A stretch of DNA of 64,000 nt from Aureicoccus marinus (GCF_002954325.1 NZ_MQVX01000001.1:2037383-2101382); one strand, 5' to 3'. Counted from the stretch's first letter, positions 8,945 to 17,951 are shown. Program-made: numbers and translations. The notes: generated by a model from the letters alone, not told the origin.

Positions 8945-10599
8945 TTAATTTAGTCTAAAATCGATTGGGATGGAATAGGGAATTGGAATTGGTTCTCCTT
9001 CCATCTCTGCTGGACTAAATTGTGGCATGCCATCAATTAATCGCTTTACTTCCTCTTCAAAGTCCTGTCGTCTGCTTTGAATTCTGATATTCTCACGTTT
9101 TCCGCTTTTTGAAATCAAGAAATAAACGAGAACCCGGTCTTCTGCTCCTTCCTTTTTGGCTGATTCTGGGTACTTGATATTATCGATGATGTATTGTTGA
9201 ATACTCTGATTAAAGCAGGCGAATTCATCTTCTGCCGACTCACACCCTGGATAAATAGGACCCTTATCAATCTTTTTACGGGTACTAATTTTTTCTACAC
9301 TTTCAACACGTGTTCGGATCTGGGTTTGAGTGGCAACCTCTCCGGTAGACTCTAATCGGAAACTAATCGGCACCGCATAAGGAACTGCAACGGCTTCCCC
9401 ATTCTTAGTTCCCGGTATAAAGCGAGGCAATAGACCTATAATTCGTTTGGCCTCTGCTTCAAATTCCGTATTGGAAGATTGGGCTTTGATATCCTGAACA
9501 TCTCCCTTGGCATCAATCTTAAATACGACTTGAACTTGTCCTTCCAAGCCTTGAGCTTGGCAGTTTCAGGGTACTTAAGACGCGATTGAATGAAGGCCGT
9601 CATTTGGGCATTAAAGCAATCCCGCTGATTTTCGGCGATTTCACAGGCTGTGAACTGAGGAGGTGTATCATAGGTAGGCACATCCGCAGCCACATATTCT
9701 GTTTCTATTTGCTGTTCCTCCTTTTCTTTACTCCCAGAGCTCACTAAATCACAGGAGGTATAGGATAAGATGGCCAAAAGCATAGGGACGACCATCGCAA
9801 ATCGCAAAAGACGTTTTTGTGAAGAGGGCTTTCTATTGAGCATAGTAATGCGCTTTCTGAGTAAGGAAGCAGCGGCAAATTGATTCACTAAACTCACATG
9901 ACTCACACCAAAAGCGGCCCCTAGCAAGTGCAAATAAGCCGTTTGTTTATCTTCTTTAGCACAGACTTGATCGGCAGTATACTCATGCACTTCAGAAATT
10001 CGATCTTGAAACATATAAACCAAAGGATTAAACCAAAAAAGGATTCGGGCTATCTCAAAAAGGAGCAAATCCAAAGAATGGACCTCTTTAATGTGCACCA
10101 TCTCGTGTTCCAGAATCTGCTGGCGCTGATCAGACTTCACCTGATCTCCGATAAACACCCACCGGAAAAAAGAAAAGGCTTCTGAAGAATTACGCAGTTC
10201 AATTAACTGAACTCCCTTCCATTCACTTTTTGTGCCTTGTGCTCGCATGTGAAGGATACTCCCTAATTTTTTGACAAAAAGGAAGAAAGCTACAAAACAG
10301 CCTGCCGCGTAAAGCAGCAGCATCCAATTGACAGAGGTGGTAGCCACTGGAGTAGCTTTCGCTTCCACAGCCACCGGTTCCAAAGTATAGAGGAAAGCAT
10401 CGGGCACAAAAGATTCGGTCGGCAGAGCCACCTCAGTTCTCAATTCAGGAAGCACTATGAAGGGCAACCCAAAAGAAGCCACAAAGGCGATCAGCAAGAA
10501 GTAGCGGTTCCAACGGAAAAAAGTTTCCCTTTTCAATACGGTCTCATAAAGACCAAAAAACAACAACTGTATCAGAATAACTTCAATGAGGTACTTCAT
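8945..10599 (-). CDS. M56 family membrane metallopeptidase with two TonB C-terminal domains, frameshifted
   Basis: A BlaR1/MecR1-like sensor-protease. Four hydrophobic segments occur in the first 320 residues; the zinc motif HEMVH (165-169) is followed by the third ligand in SEVHEYTAD. After the last membrane segment come two tandem TonB-like modules, each starting with a cysteine-containing lead (TACEIAENQRDCFNAQM, then GCESAEDEFACFNQSI). The frame breaks near 9556-9558: frame one ends wrongly after ETAKL, while QVQVVFKIDAKGDVQDIKA continues in the next frame; one missing G would restore a protein of about 550 aa. The start overlaps blaI by 4 bases (ATGA-type coupling). It likely senses a surface signal and inactivates BlaI by proteolysis; the TonB modules replace the penicillin sensor, so beta-lactam sensing should not be assumed. 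Confidence 0.85.
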
Positions 10600-10955
10600 T
10601 TTTCTTCGTTTACTTGATTAAGAATAGACTCCAGTTCTTCCAGGCTCAGCTCGTTCTTCTTCATAAAGAAAGAAACCATGCTTTTGAAGGAACCCTGAAA
10701 ATAATTATCGGCCAGGCGGTTGAGGGACTGATGGCTGTACTCCGACTTGGAGAGCAACGGAAAGTAACGGTAGCCTTTCCCTTCTGCTTTGTGATCCACA
10801 AAACCCTTGGTTTCGAGTATGCGCACCACCGTAGAAACAGTGTTGTAAGCGGGTTTGGGCTCGGGTAGTCGCTCGATGATGTCGGCTACCTTGGCGTCCT
10901 GAAGGTCCCAGAGAACCTGCATCACCTCTTCTTCTGCCTTGGTCAATTGCTTCAT
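10596..10955 (-). CDS. BlaI/MecI/CopY family transcriptional repressor
   Basis: 119 aa, the normal length of the family. It has an N-terminal winged helix (KAEEEVMQVLWDLQDAKVADIIERL, then YNTVSTVVRILETKGFV) and a C-terminal helical dimerisation region. The segment around TVSTVVRILE is the recognition helix. It overlaps the M56 gene by 4 bases, the standard repressor/sensor pair. Three copies of the palindrome ACTAA-N4-TTAGT lie just upstream, one touching its own -7 element, which points to autorepression. Confidence 0.93.
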   Translation of the reverse strand: MKQLTKAEEEVMQVLWDLQDAKVADIIERLPEPKPAYNTVSTVVRILETKGFVDHKAEGKGYRYFPLLSKSEYSHQSLNRLADNYFQGSFKSMVSFFMKKNELSLEELESILNQVNEEK

Positions 10956-10958
10956 TCA

Positions 10959-11024
10959 ACTAAGATTTTAGTTTTAGTTCTTGCCAAATATAACTAATCT
11001 TTTAGTTTAAACTAATTTTTTAGT
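10959..11024. promoter_or_regulatory. Three BlaI-type operator palindromes (ACTAA-N4-TTAGT)
   Basis: Exact copies of ACTAA, four bases, TTAGT lie at 10959-10972, 10993-11006 and 11011-11024. On the minus strand the -7 element TATATTTG (10985-10992) of blaI is flanked by the first copy downstream and the second immediately upstream. Binding here would block transcription of blaI and the M56 gene, and could also affect the divergent DUF456 gene starting at 11115. The palindrome is inferred to be the operator from position, copy number and the known dimeric binding of the family. Confidence 0.75.
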
Positions 11025-11114
11025 GGAAAAGTGGAAAAAGGATATCCTTTCGGTAGAAGAATTTTTATTTACCTTGTAACTTCTAGATACCTTTATCTAC
11101 CAATTAATAAAAAG

Positions 11115-11636
11115 ATGGATATCGCGCTTCTCGTCCTTGGTTTTTTACTCACCCTCGTGGGGATTCTGGGCAGCTTTTTACCGGTTATTCCAGGACCACC
11201 GCTGAGTTGGGTTGGCTTGCTATTGCTGTATTTGACCAAAGCCGTTCCAGAGGACTGGACCGTGCTGGGAATCAGTCTCGGAGTCGCGGTATTGGTGTTG
11301 GTTATGGATTACGTCATCCCGGCATTGGGCACCAAGAAATTCGGAGGTACCCGGGCGGGTATGGCCGGTAGTGTCGTGGGACTTATTGTCGCCATCACCT
11401 TTCCTGTTCTCGGGATTTTCGGGATCGTGGTTTGGCCTTTCTTCGGCGCCTTGGTGGGGGAACTTCTCAACAATGGAGACCGCAAAACCGCTTTTCGCGC
11501 CGCCTTCGGATCCTTGATGGGCTTTTTAACCGGAACCCTGATGAAGTTTACCGTCACGGTAGCCTTCTTTGGGCTCTATGTCATTAAGGTGTGGGAATAC
11601 AAAGAGGCTCTTCTGCCCTTCTTGTTTGAGTCTTAA
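11115..11636 (+). CDS. DUF456 family integral membrane protein
   Basis: 173 aa, with four to five hydrophobic helices and the family signature GILGSFLPVIPGPPLSWVGL near the N-terminus, then GTKKFGGTRAGMAGSVVGL and GPFFGALVGE-like glycine-rich segments (here WPFFGALVGELL). The family is glycine-zipper-rich and of unknown role in bacterial inner membranes. I chose ATG 11115, the methionine before IALLVLGF; reading further upstream adds a non-hydrophobic extension from the promoter region. It is divergent from blaI and converges with the nitroreductase gene (7 bases apart). Confidence 0.85.
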   Translation: MDIALLVLGFLLTLVGILGSFLPVIPGPPLSWVGLLLLYLTKAVPEDWTVLGISLGVAVLVLVMDYVIPALGTKKFGGTRAGMAGSVVGLIVAITFPVLGIFGIVVWPFFGALVGELLNNGDRKTAFRAAFGSLMGFLTGTLMKFTVTVAFFGLYVIKVWEYKEALLPFLFES

Positions 11637-11643
11637 GAAAGAC

Positions 11644-12222
11644 TTACTCCATCCACTCGATCTTGCTGCTAATTTCCTGAGGCTCTCTCTCGGGCCATTC
11701 CTGGTCGGTATACCCCATATAGAAGAAACCCATACAGCTTTCACCTTCAGCCAGATCGAAGAATTCATCCATATAGCGGATCAGCCCCGGAGAACTCCAA
11801 TAGGCCCCAATACCCAATTCGGTACTCCGTAACCACATGTTTTGAACGGCCATGGCCACCGCCGCCTGTTCTTCCCAGAGCGGAAGGCTTTCTTTGGGGT
11901 CGCGTTGCATGCAAATCGCAATGACGGCTCCTGCCTTTTGGGGATTCTCGAGCAACTTGCGCACCTTGATCTGCTTGGGTTGTTCGGTCACCTCCTGGTA
12001 CTTGGCCGACAAGAAAGTCCCGAGGGCCTTCTTCTGTTCGCCCAGAATCACCTTAAAACGCCAAGGTTCTGTCTTTTTGTGGTTGGGTGCCCAACGGGCG
12101 CATTCCAACACCTCCAGCAGGGTTTCTTTGTCGATGGGCGTATCGTTGTATTGTACAGGAAAGATCGAACGTCTTTTTTGAATCAGTTCAGCAACAGAGG
12201 TGATTTCTTTTTGCGGTTTCAT
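11644..12222 (-). CDS. Nitroreductase family protein (FMN-dependent oxidoreductase)
   Basis: 192 aa, in the YdjA-like short branch of the nitroreductase family. The FMN-phosphate-binding RRSIFP segment is near residue 17, ARWAPNHKKTEPWRF is the flavin-contacting helix and strand, and WEEQAAVAMAVQNMWLRSTELGIGAYW is the dimer-interface helix followed by the second flavin contact. These enzymes use NAD(P)H to reduce nitro, quinone or enone compounds; the physiological substrate here is unknown. Its 5' region carries a promoter-leader-terminator element (12253-12380), so its expression may be set by attenuation. Confidence 0.9.
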   Translation of the reverse strand: MKPQKEITSVAELIQKRRSIFPVQYNDTPIDKETLLEVLECARWAPNHKKTEPWRFKVILGEQKKALGTFLSAKYQEVTEQPKQIKVRKLLENPQKAGAVIAICMQRDPKESLPLWEEQAAVAMAVQNMWLRSTELGIGAYWSSPGLIRYMDEFFDLAEGESCMGFFYMGYTDQEWPEREPQEISSKIEWME

Positions 12223-12252
12223 CGGATTTCTTTGAAGGGGTTAAGCGGATAC

Positions 12253-12346
12253 AAAAAAAGCCTCCCATTAGGAAAGCCTTTCATTGGTGTACCCATTCCT
12301 GGGTGACAACATAAACCCTTTACCGAGGCAAAGGATTTCAACACAA
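12253..12346 (-). ncRNA. Candidate small RNA or attenuating leader upstream of nitroreductase
   Basis: A perfect promoter (TTTG, 17 bases, TATATTTG) drives a predicted transcript of about 93 nt. It holds a CCTTT/AAAGG hairpin whose loop GCCTC can pair with a downstream GAGGC, a five-pair stem ACCCA/TGGGT closed by a GGAA tetraloop (12291-12304), and a terminator hairpin CTTTCC-TAAT-GGGAGG followed by seven U. The GAGGC that would pair with the loop lies inside the terminator stem, so the two folds exclude each other. It ends about 30 bases before the nitroreductase ATG. It could be a stand-alone RNA (a Flavobacteriia 6S-type RNA was considered but not confirmed) or a regulated leader. No protein reading of it is convincing. 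Confidence 0.5.
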
Positions 12347-12351
12347 CGCTG

Positions 12352-12380
12352 CAAATATAGGGAGGAAAATGGCACCCAAA
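12352..12380 (-). promoter_or_regulatory. Bacteroidota-type promoter for the 12.3-kb leader RNA
   Basis: On the minus strand TTTG (12377-12380) is separated by 17 bases from TATATTTG (12352-12359), matching the sigma-ABfr consensus TTTG-N17-20-TAnnTTTG. The start site should fall near 12345. Confidence 0.7.
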
Positions 12381-12501
12381 GCAGTTTTCGCCATTTTCTG
12401 CCGGCAGCCGTGGGAGTTTCGCATTTTGTGAACAAGTATTTTTTGGATTATTTCCTAGTTTTTGTCTTTTTTCCATATTTTAGTCCTCCTATTTTGATGC
12501 G

Positions 12502-13716
12502 ATGACAAAGACTATTTTACACCTGGATCTGGACACTTTTTTTGTCTCTGTTGAACGCCTGATGAACCCGGAATTAAAGAACAAACCTCTGCTGGTTGGC
12601 GGGGTCAGTGATCGGGGTGTCGTGGCGGCCTGCAGCTACGAAACCCGGGGGTATGGCATTCACTCCGGCATGCCGATGAAGATGGCCCGAGAGCTCTGTC
12701 CCGAGGCCCGGGTGATCCGGGGCAATGCCGGTACCTACACCCAGCATTCCGACATGGTGACCGAGATCATCAAGGATGATGTCCCTCTGTTTGAAAAGTC
12801 GAGTATCGATGAGTTCTACGCCGACCTCTCGGGCATGGACCGTTTCTTCGGTTGCTACAAATACGCCACCGAACTCCGGCAACGCATCATACGCGAGACC
12901 GGCCTGCCCATTTCTTTTGGCTTATCAGTCAATAAAGTGGTCTCTAAGGTGGCTACCAATGAAGCCAAACCCAACGACCAGATCAAAATCGATGCGGGTT
13001 TTGAAAAGCCCTTTCTGGCCCCCCTCTCTATTAAAAAGATCCCCATGGTGGGCGACAAGACCTACCAGACCCTCCGCAATCTGGGCATTCGCCAAGTCAG
13101 GAATGTACAGGAGATGCCGGTCGACATCATGCAACGGGTCTTGGGTGCCCAGGGGAAGGTAATCTGGAAGCGGGCCAACGGAGTCGACGACAGCCCGGTC
13201 ATCCCCTTTTCGGAACGCAAATCCATTTCGAACGAGCGCACCTTTGACCGGGATACTATTGATGTGCACCGACTCAAAGGAATTTTAATCGCCATGACCG
13301 AAAACCTAGCCTACCAATTGAGGCGGGGCGAAAAGCTCACCGCCTGTGTGACGGTTAAAATCCGCTATGCCGATTTCAACACCTACTCCAAGCAAATGCG
13401 CATTCCCTACACCAGCGCAGATCACCTGCTTATTCCCAAAGTTCTCGGGCTTTTTAAAGCCCTTTACAACAAGCGGATGCTGGTGCGCCTGATCGGGGTG
13501 CGCTTTAGCCACCTGGTCACCGGCAACTACCAGATCAACCTCTTTGAAGACACCGAAGAGGCCCTAAACCTCTACCAGGCCCTGGACCACATCCGCAACC
13601 GCTATGGCGATCGCTCGGTGATTCGCGCCTCGGCCATGGGTGCAAAAACCATTGGCCGTATGTACAACCCCTTTAATGGTCAGCCCCCGACCGTACTCGC
13701 CCACCGCAAACAATGA
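12502..13716 (+). CDS. dinB: DNA polymerase IV (Y-family, DinB)
   Basis: 404 aa. Y-family polymerase with catalytic aspartate in LHLDLDTFFVSVE (Asp9), the steric-gate Phe13/Phe14 next to it, the YETRGYGIHSGMPMKMA finger motif and the Asp-Glu pair in SIDEFYADLSG. The little-finger domain follows ISNERTFDRD. The protein bypasses damaged bases and is normally tethered to the sliding clamp. It is followed 4 bases later by a second DNA polymerase III alpha (dnaE2-like), so the pair forms a translesion operon. The upstream region is AT-rich with TTGTGAACAA, a small palindrome that could be an operator; no LexA-like gene is next to it. Confidence 0.93.
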   Translation: MTKTILHLDLDTFFVSVERLMNPELKNKPLLVGGVSDRGVVAACSYETRGYGIHSGMPMKMARELCPEARVIRGNAGTYTQHSDMVTEIIKDDVPLFEKSSIDEFYADLSGMDRFFGCYKYATELRQRIIRETGLPISFGLSVNKVVSKVATNEAKPNDQIKIDAGFEKPFLAPLSIKKIPMVGDKTYQTLRNLGIRQVRNVQEMPVDIMQRVLGAQGKVIWKRANGVDDSPVIPFSERKSISNERTFDRDTIDVHRLKGILIAMTENLAYQLRRGEKLTACVTVKIRYADFNTYSKQMRIPYTSADHLLIPKVLGLFKALYNKRMLVRLIGVRFSHLVTGNYQINLFEDTEEALNLYQALDHIRNRYGDRSVIRASAMGAKTIGRMYNPFNGQPPTVLAHRKQ

Positions 13717-13720
13717 GCCC

Positions 13721-16700
13721 ATGTACCTGAATTGTCATACCTACTACAGCCTGCGCTATGGCACCTTCTCAGAACTGGATCTGTTGAAGCTAGCCCAGGA
13801 GAACCACATCCGCCAGTTGGTGCTTACCGACATCAACAACACCTCGGCCTGTCTGAACTTTATCCGGCGGGCACCCGAATACGATGTCCGCCCTCTGGTG
13901 GGCATCGATTTCCGCAACGGAGTGACCCCGGCCTTTATCGGGATTGCCGCCAACAACCAGGGCTTCCAGGAACTCAATGAATTCCTGTCGGATCACCTGC
14001 ACAACGAAAAGAGCTTTGAAGCCAAAGCCCCCGCTTTTGAAAACGCCTTTGTGGTCTATCCGTTTGAGACGGTCTTAAAGGAAGAACTCTTTGAATTTGG
14101 CGACCGGGAATTCATCGGGATTTCGGTCCGGGACCTGCGGCGCCTTCCCTTCAGTCGACTCATGCGCTTTAAAGAGAAATTGGTGGTGCAACAAGCGGTG
14201 AGTTTTCGGCACAAAAGAGACTACAACACCCACCGCCTGCTCCGAGCCATTGATAAAAATGTACTCCTCAGTAAACTTCCCCCGGAAGAAGAAGGTAGTG
14301 AAGACGAGAAGATGTACCCCCTCGAAAACCTGGTCCGGGCCTTTGGAGACTACTCCTTCATCCTCGAGAATACCGAACGACTGCTCCAGCAGTGCCAGAT
14401 TGAATTCGACTTTTCTTTGGAACGCGAGACCCAAAACCTGCGGAGCTATACGGGGAGTATGGAAGAAGACGAACAACTGATCGAACGCCTCTGCCGGGAG
14501 GGCCTGCCCTACCGCTATCCGGAGCCGAGCCAGGCAGTAGAAGACCGGATCCAAAAAGAACTGGAACTGATCAAGGCCAAGGGGTTTGTCTCTTACTTCC
14601 TGATCAACTGGGACATCATCAACTACGCCCGCAGCAAGGGGTACTTCTATGTAGGGCGAGGCAGTGGCGCCAACAGCATTGTGGCCTACCTGCTGCGTAT
14701 TACCGATGTGGATCCCATGGAACTCGACCTTTACTTTGAGCGCTTTATCAACCTCTACCGCATCAACCCGCCCGATTTTGACATTGATTTTTCGTGGCGA
14801 GACCGGGAAGACATCACCCAATACATCTTTAAACGCTTCCCAAACGTGAGCCTCTTGGGGACCTATGTCACCTTTCAGGAGCGCGGGGTGATCCGCGAAC
14901 TGGGCAAGGTCTTCGGCCTGCCCAAGGAAGAGATTGACGCCCTGACCAAGGGGGAATACGAAACATCCCGTCTCGACAGCATCGCCCGTCTGGTCGTACA
15001 GTATATGCCTCTTTTGCACGGGCTTCCCAACTACCTCAGCATCCACGCCAGTGGCATACTGATCAGTCAGCACCCCATCACCTACTTCTCGGCCACCCAC
15101 CTGCCGCCAAAAGGGTTCCCCACGACGCAGTTCGACATGGTCGTGGCCGAAGACGTAGGTCTGTATAAGTTTGATATTCTGGCCCAGCGCGGCCTGGGTA
15201 AAATCAAAGACACCCTCGAAATCCTCCACTACAACCAGCCCGAAGCAGCGGCCCAGGTCGACCTACACGACATCAAGGCCTTTAAGCTGGACCGGCGGGT
15301 CAACACCCTGATCAAAACTGCCCAGTGCATGGGCTGCTTTTATGTGGAGTCTCCGGCTATGCGCATGCTGCTCAAAAAACTGGAGGTCGATCATTACCTG
15401 GGGCTGGTAGCAGCCAGCTCCATCATCCGGCCGGGAGTTTCTAAAAGCGGGATGATGCGGGAGTACATTCTGCGCCACCGCAATCCGGGACGGGCGGAAG
15501 AAAGGGCCCATCCGGTCATGCTCGACATCATGCCCGACACCTACGGAGTCATGGTCTACCAGGAAGATGTCATCAAGGTGGCCCACCACTTTGCCGGCCT
15601 GGACCTGGGCGAAGCCGATGTACTTCGGCGGGGAATGAGCGGCAAATACCGCTCCAGAGAAGAGTTTCAGAAGGTGCAGGACAAATTCCGCAACAACTGC
15701 CGCAACAAGGGCTACAGCGACCAGCTCATCGACGAGGTCTGGCACCAGGTGGCGAGTTTTGCCGGATACGCCTTTGCCAAAGGCCACTCGGCTTCCTATG
15801 CGGTCGAAAGCTACCAGAGTCTCTTTTTACGGGCCTACTTCCCCCTGGAGTATATGGTGGCCGTACTCAACAACGGAGGCGGTTTTTACCGTCCCGAATT
15901 CTACATCCACGACGCCCGTATGCAGGGAGCCACTATTCACCCGCCCTGCATCAACAAAAGCTACGCCATCAACCGGATTTACGACACCCACATCTACCTG
16001 GGCCTGATGTACATCCGGGATTTGGAAGCCCGCAGTATGCAGCGCTTTTTGGCTGAACGCTCCCAAAAGGGCCCCTTTAAGTCCCTGGAAGATTTTATCG
16101 ATCGGGTGCACATGAGCCGGGAACAGCTCAGCCTGCTGATCCGCATCGACGCCTTTCGCTTTACCGGCATCAACAAGCACGAACTGCTCTGGAAGGCCCA
16201 CCTCATGTTGGGTACCGAAACCCGGACCGAACACCCCAAACTCTTTGGCGCCCGACCGCAGCACTTCCGCATCCCACAGCTGCGGACCCGGTCGCTCGAA
16301 ACCGCCTTTGAACAAATTGAACTTTTGGGGTTTTCGCTTTGCAGTCCTTTTGAGCTTTTGGAAGAAACGCCCAAAAACAAGCACGGGCAAGGTGATATGG
16401 AACGCTACCTAAACCGCAATATCGACCTCTACGGCTACCTGGTCACGGTGAAGAACACCCGAACCCACACAGGCAAGCGCATGTTCTTCGCCACCTTCAT
16501 CGATCAGCAGGGCGAAGTCTTTGACGTGGTCCTCTTTCCGCCGGTAGCCAAGAAGTACAACTTTCGGGGCAAGGGGATTTACCGACTCTACGGCAAGGTG
16601 GTTTCCGAGTTCGGTTTCCTCAGTATTGAGGTGATCAAGATGCAGAAAGAGAATTATATTCCGGATCCGCGCTACAGTGATATGAAGACCGCTCCGCGTT

Positions 16701-16762
16701 TACTCCAGAACAAAGACCTACTTAAAGGCCGGAATTCCCGTGATATCGGCTCCCGTAATTAA
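13721..16762 (+). CDS. dnaE2: Second DNA polymerase III alpha subunit, DnaE2-like (error-prone)
   Basis: 1013 aa, shorter than the replicative alpha in this same window. It begins with a PHP domain (YLNCHTYYSLRYGTFSE) and continues with the C-family polymerase core: GRGSGANSIVAYLL, catalytic aspartates in PPDFDIDFSWRDRED, RGMSGKYRSREEFQ and the FAGYAFAKGHSASYA motif. A helix-hairpin-helix/OB region ends the protein. No N-terminal exonuclease is present, unlike DnaE. I start at ATG 13721 rather than upstream, since earlier codons overlap dinB and the PHP domain begins here. The dinB-dnaE2 order matches mutasome-like operons. The 3' end overlaps the convergent acyl-CoA dehydrogenase gene by 45 bases. 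Confidence 0.88.
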   Translation: MYLNCHTYYSLRYGTFSELDLLKLAQENHIRQLVLTDINNTSACLNFIRRAPEYDVRPLVGIDFRNGVTPAFIGIAANNQGFQELNEFLSDHLHNEKSFEAKAPAFENAFVVYPFETVLKEELFEFGDREFIGISVRDLRRLPFSRLMRFKEKLVVQQAVSFRHKRDYNTHRLLRAIDKNVLLSKLPPEEEGSEDEKMYPLENLVRAFGDYSFILENTERLLQQCQIEFDFSLERETQNLRSYTGSMEEDEQLIERLCREGLPYRYPEPSQAVEDRIQKELELIKAKGFVSYFLINWDIINYARSKGYFYVGRGSGANSIVAYLLRITDVDPMELDLYFERFINLYRINPPDFDIDFSWRDREDITQYIFKRFPNVSLLGTYVTFQERGVIRELGKVFGLPKEEIDALTKGEYETSRLDSIARLVVQYMPLLHGLPNYLSIHASGILISQHPITYFSATHLPPKGFPTTQFDMVVAEDVGLYKFDILAQRGLGKIKDTLEILHYNQPEAAAQVDLHDIKAFKLDRRVNTLIKTAQCMGCFYVESPAMRMLLKKLEVDHYLGLVAASSIIRPGVSKSGMMREYILRHRNPGRAEERAHPVMLDIMPDTYGVMVYQEDVIKVAHHFAGLDLGEADVLRRGMSGKYRSREEFQKVQDKFRNNCRNKGYSDQLIDEVWHQVASFAGYAFAKGHSASYAVESYQSLFLRAYFPLEYMVAVLNNGGGFYRPEFYIHDARMQGATIHPPCINKSYAINRIYDTHIYLGLMYIRDLEARSMQRFLAERSQKGPFKSLEDFIDRVHMSREQLSLLIRIDAFRFTGINKHELLWKAHLMLGTETRTEHPKLFGARPQHFRIPQLRTRSLETAFEQIELLGFSLCSPFELLEETPKNKHGQGDMERYLNRNIDLYGYLVTVKNTRTHTGKRMFFATFIDQQGEVFDVVLFPPVAKKYNFRGKGIYRLYGKVVSEFGFLSIEVIKMQKENYIPDPRYSDMKTAPRLLQNKDLLKGRNSRDIGSRN

Positions 16763-17896
16763 AAGGTGAATATCGTGGGTCCCTTCGTAAGTGATCACAC
16801 TCTCGAGGTTCATCATATGACGCATGATGGAATAGTCTCCAGTGATTCCCATACCTCCGAGCATCTGACGTGCTTCGCGAGCAATTTTGATGGCCATATC
16901 CACATTGTTGCGCTTGGCCATAGAGATCTGTGCGGTGCTGGCACGGCCCTCGTTTTTGAGCTGTCCCAAACGGAAAGCCAACAACTGGGCTTTGGTGATC
17001 TCAGTGATCATCTCGGCTAGTTTTTTCTGTTGCAACTGGAAGCCAGCGATCGGCTTGCCAAACTGCTCCCGCTCCAAAGCGTAACGCAAGGCGGTGTCGT
17101 AGCAGTCCATGGCCGCACCAATGGCACCCCAGGCAATTCCGTATCGGGCAGAATCCAGGCATCCCAGAGGAGCACCTAGACCGTTCTTTCCGGGAAGAAG
17201 ATTTTCCTTAGGAACCTTGACGTTGTCGAAGATGAGCTCTCCGGTAGCCGAAGCACGCAGGGACCATTTGTTGTGGGTCTCTGGCGTGGTAAAGCCTTCC
17301 ATGCCTCTTTCGACAATCAACCCGTGAATACGGCCTTCTTCATTCTTGGCCCAAACCACGGCAACATCCGCGAAAGGAGAGTTCGAAATCCAAAGCTTGG
17401 CTCCGTTGAGCAAAAAGTGATCGCCCTTATCCTGGAATTTGGTTTCCATACCGCCGGGGTTGGATCCGTGGTTGGGCTCGGTCAAACCGAAACACCCCAT
17501 CCACTCTCCGCTGGCGAGTTTGGGCAGGTACTTTTGTCTTTGCTCTTCTGTTCCGTAGGCGAAAATCGGGTACATCACCAAGGAAGACTGGACCGAGGCG
17601 GTTGAACGCACCCCAGAATCTCCTCTTTCGATTTCCTGCATAATCAAACCGTAGCTGATCTGGTCCAGTCCGGCCCCTCCGTATTCTTCAGGGATATACG
17701 GGCCAAAGGCACCGATTTCGGCTAGACCTTTGATGATCTGCGTGGGGAATTCTGCTTTTTGAGCGTACTCTTCAATGATGGGAGAAATATCTCTTTTAAC
17801 CCAGGCGCGAGCAGCGTCGCGAACCAGCTTGTGTTCTTCACTCAACAGGTCATCAAGCAAATAATAATCCGGGGCTTCAAAAAGGTCAGCTTTCAT
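16718..17896 (-). CDS. Acyl-CoA dehydrogenase, glutaryl-CoA dehydrogenase-like
   Basis: 392 aa FAD enzyme. The FAD/acyl-CoA motifs CFGLTEPNHGSNPGGMET and WISNSPFADVAVVWA are intact, and the C-terminal catalytic base is Glu371 in VITYEGTHDIH, the position used by the glutaryl-CoA branch. RHMMNLESV and ITGADITGIPAF also favour that branch. Glutaryl-CoA dehydrogenases convert glutaryl-CoA to crotonyl-CoA in lysine/tryptophan breakdown, but relatives act on other acyl-CoAs. It is 55 bases after trmN6 and could be read from the rpsP operon; TACCTTTA upstream of it is a near match to a -7 element. Confidence 0.9.
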   Translation of the reverse strand: MKADLFEAPDYYLLDDLLSEEHKLVRDAARAWVKRDISPIIEEYAQKAEFPTQIIKGLAEIGAFGPYIPEEYGGAGLDQISYGLIMQEIERGDSGVRSTASVQSSLVMYPIFAYGTEEQRQKYLPKLASGEWMGCFGLTEPNHGSNPGGMETKFQDKGDHFLLNGAKLWISNSPFADVAVVWAKNEEGRIHGLIVERGMEGFTTPETHNKWSLRASATGELIFDNVKVPKENLLPGKNGLGAPLGCLDSARYGIAWGAIGAAMDCYDTALRYALEREQFGKPIAGFQLQQKKLAEMITEITKAQLLAFRLGQLKNEGRASTAQISMAKRNNVDMAIKIAREARQMLGGMGITGDYSIMRHMMNLESVITYEGTHDIHLLITGADITGIPAFK

Positions 17897-17951
17897 CTAC
17901 GAAAATTTTCGCTAAAGGTAATCGGATTGGTTGAAATAGGCACGAAATCCG

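Noticed and set aside
12253..12346. Signal recognition particle RNA as identity of the 12.3-kb RNA
   Set aside because: The GTCA and GGAA elements are present but the 3' AGCA block of the SRP core is missing.
12219..12476. An 85-codon reading through the leader RNA on the minus strand
   Set aside because: It spans a clear promoter and terminator, has no family match and no plausible start.
14075..15229. A 384-codon open frame on the minus strand
   Set aside because: It is fully antisense to dnaE2, whose motifs are intact; GC-rich codons in the real frame keep the opposite strand open.
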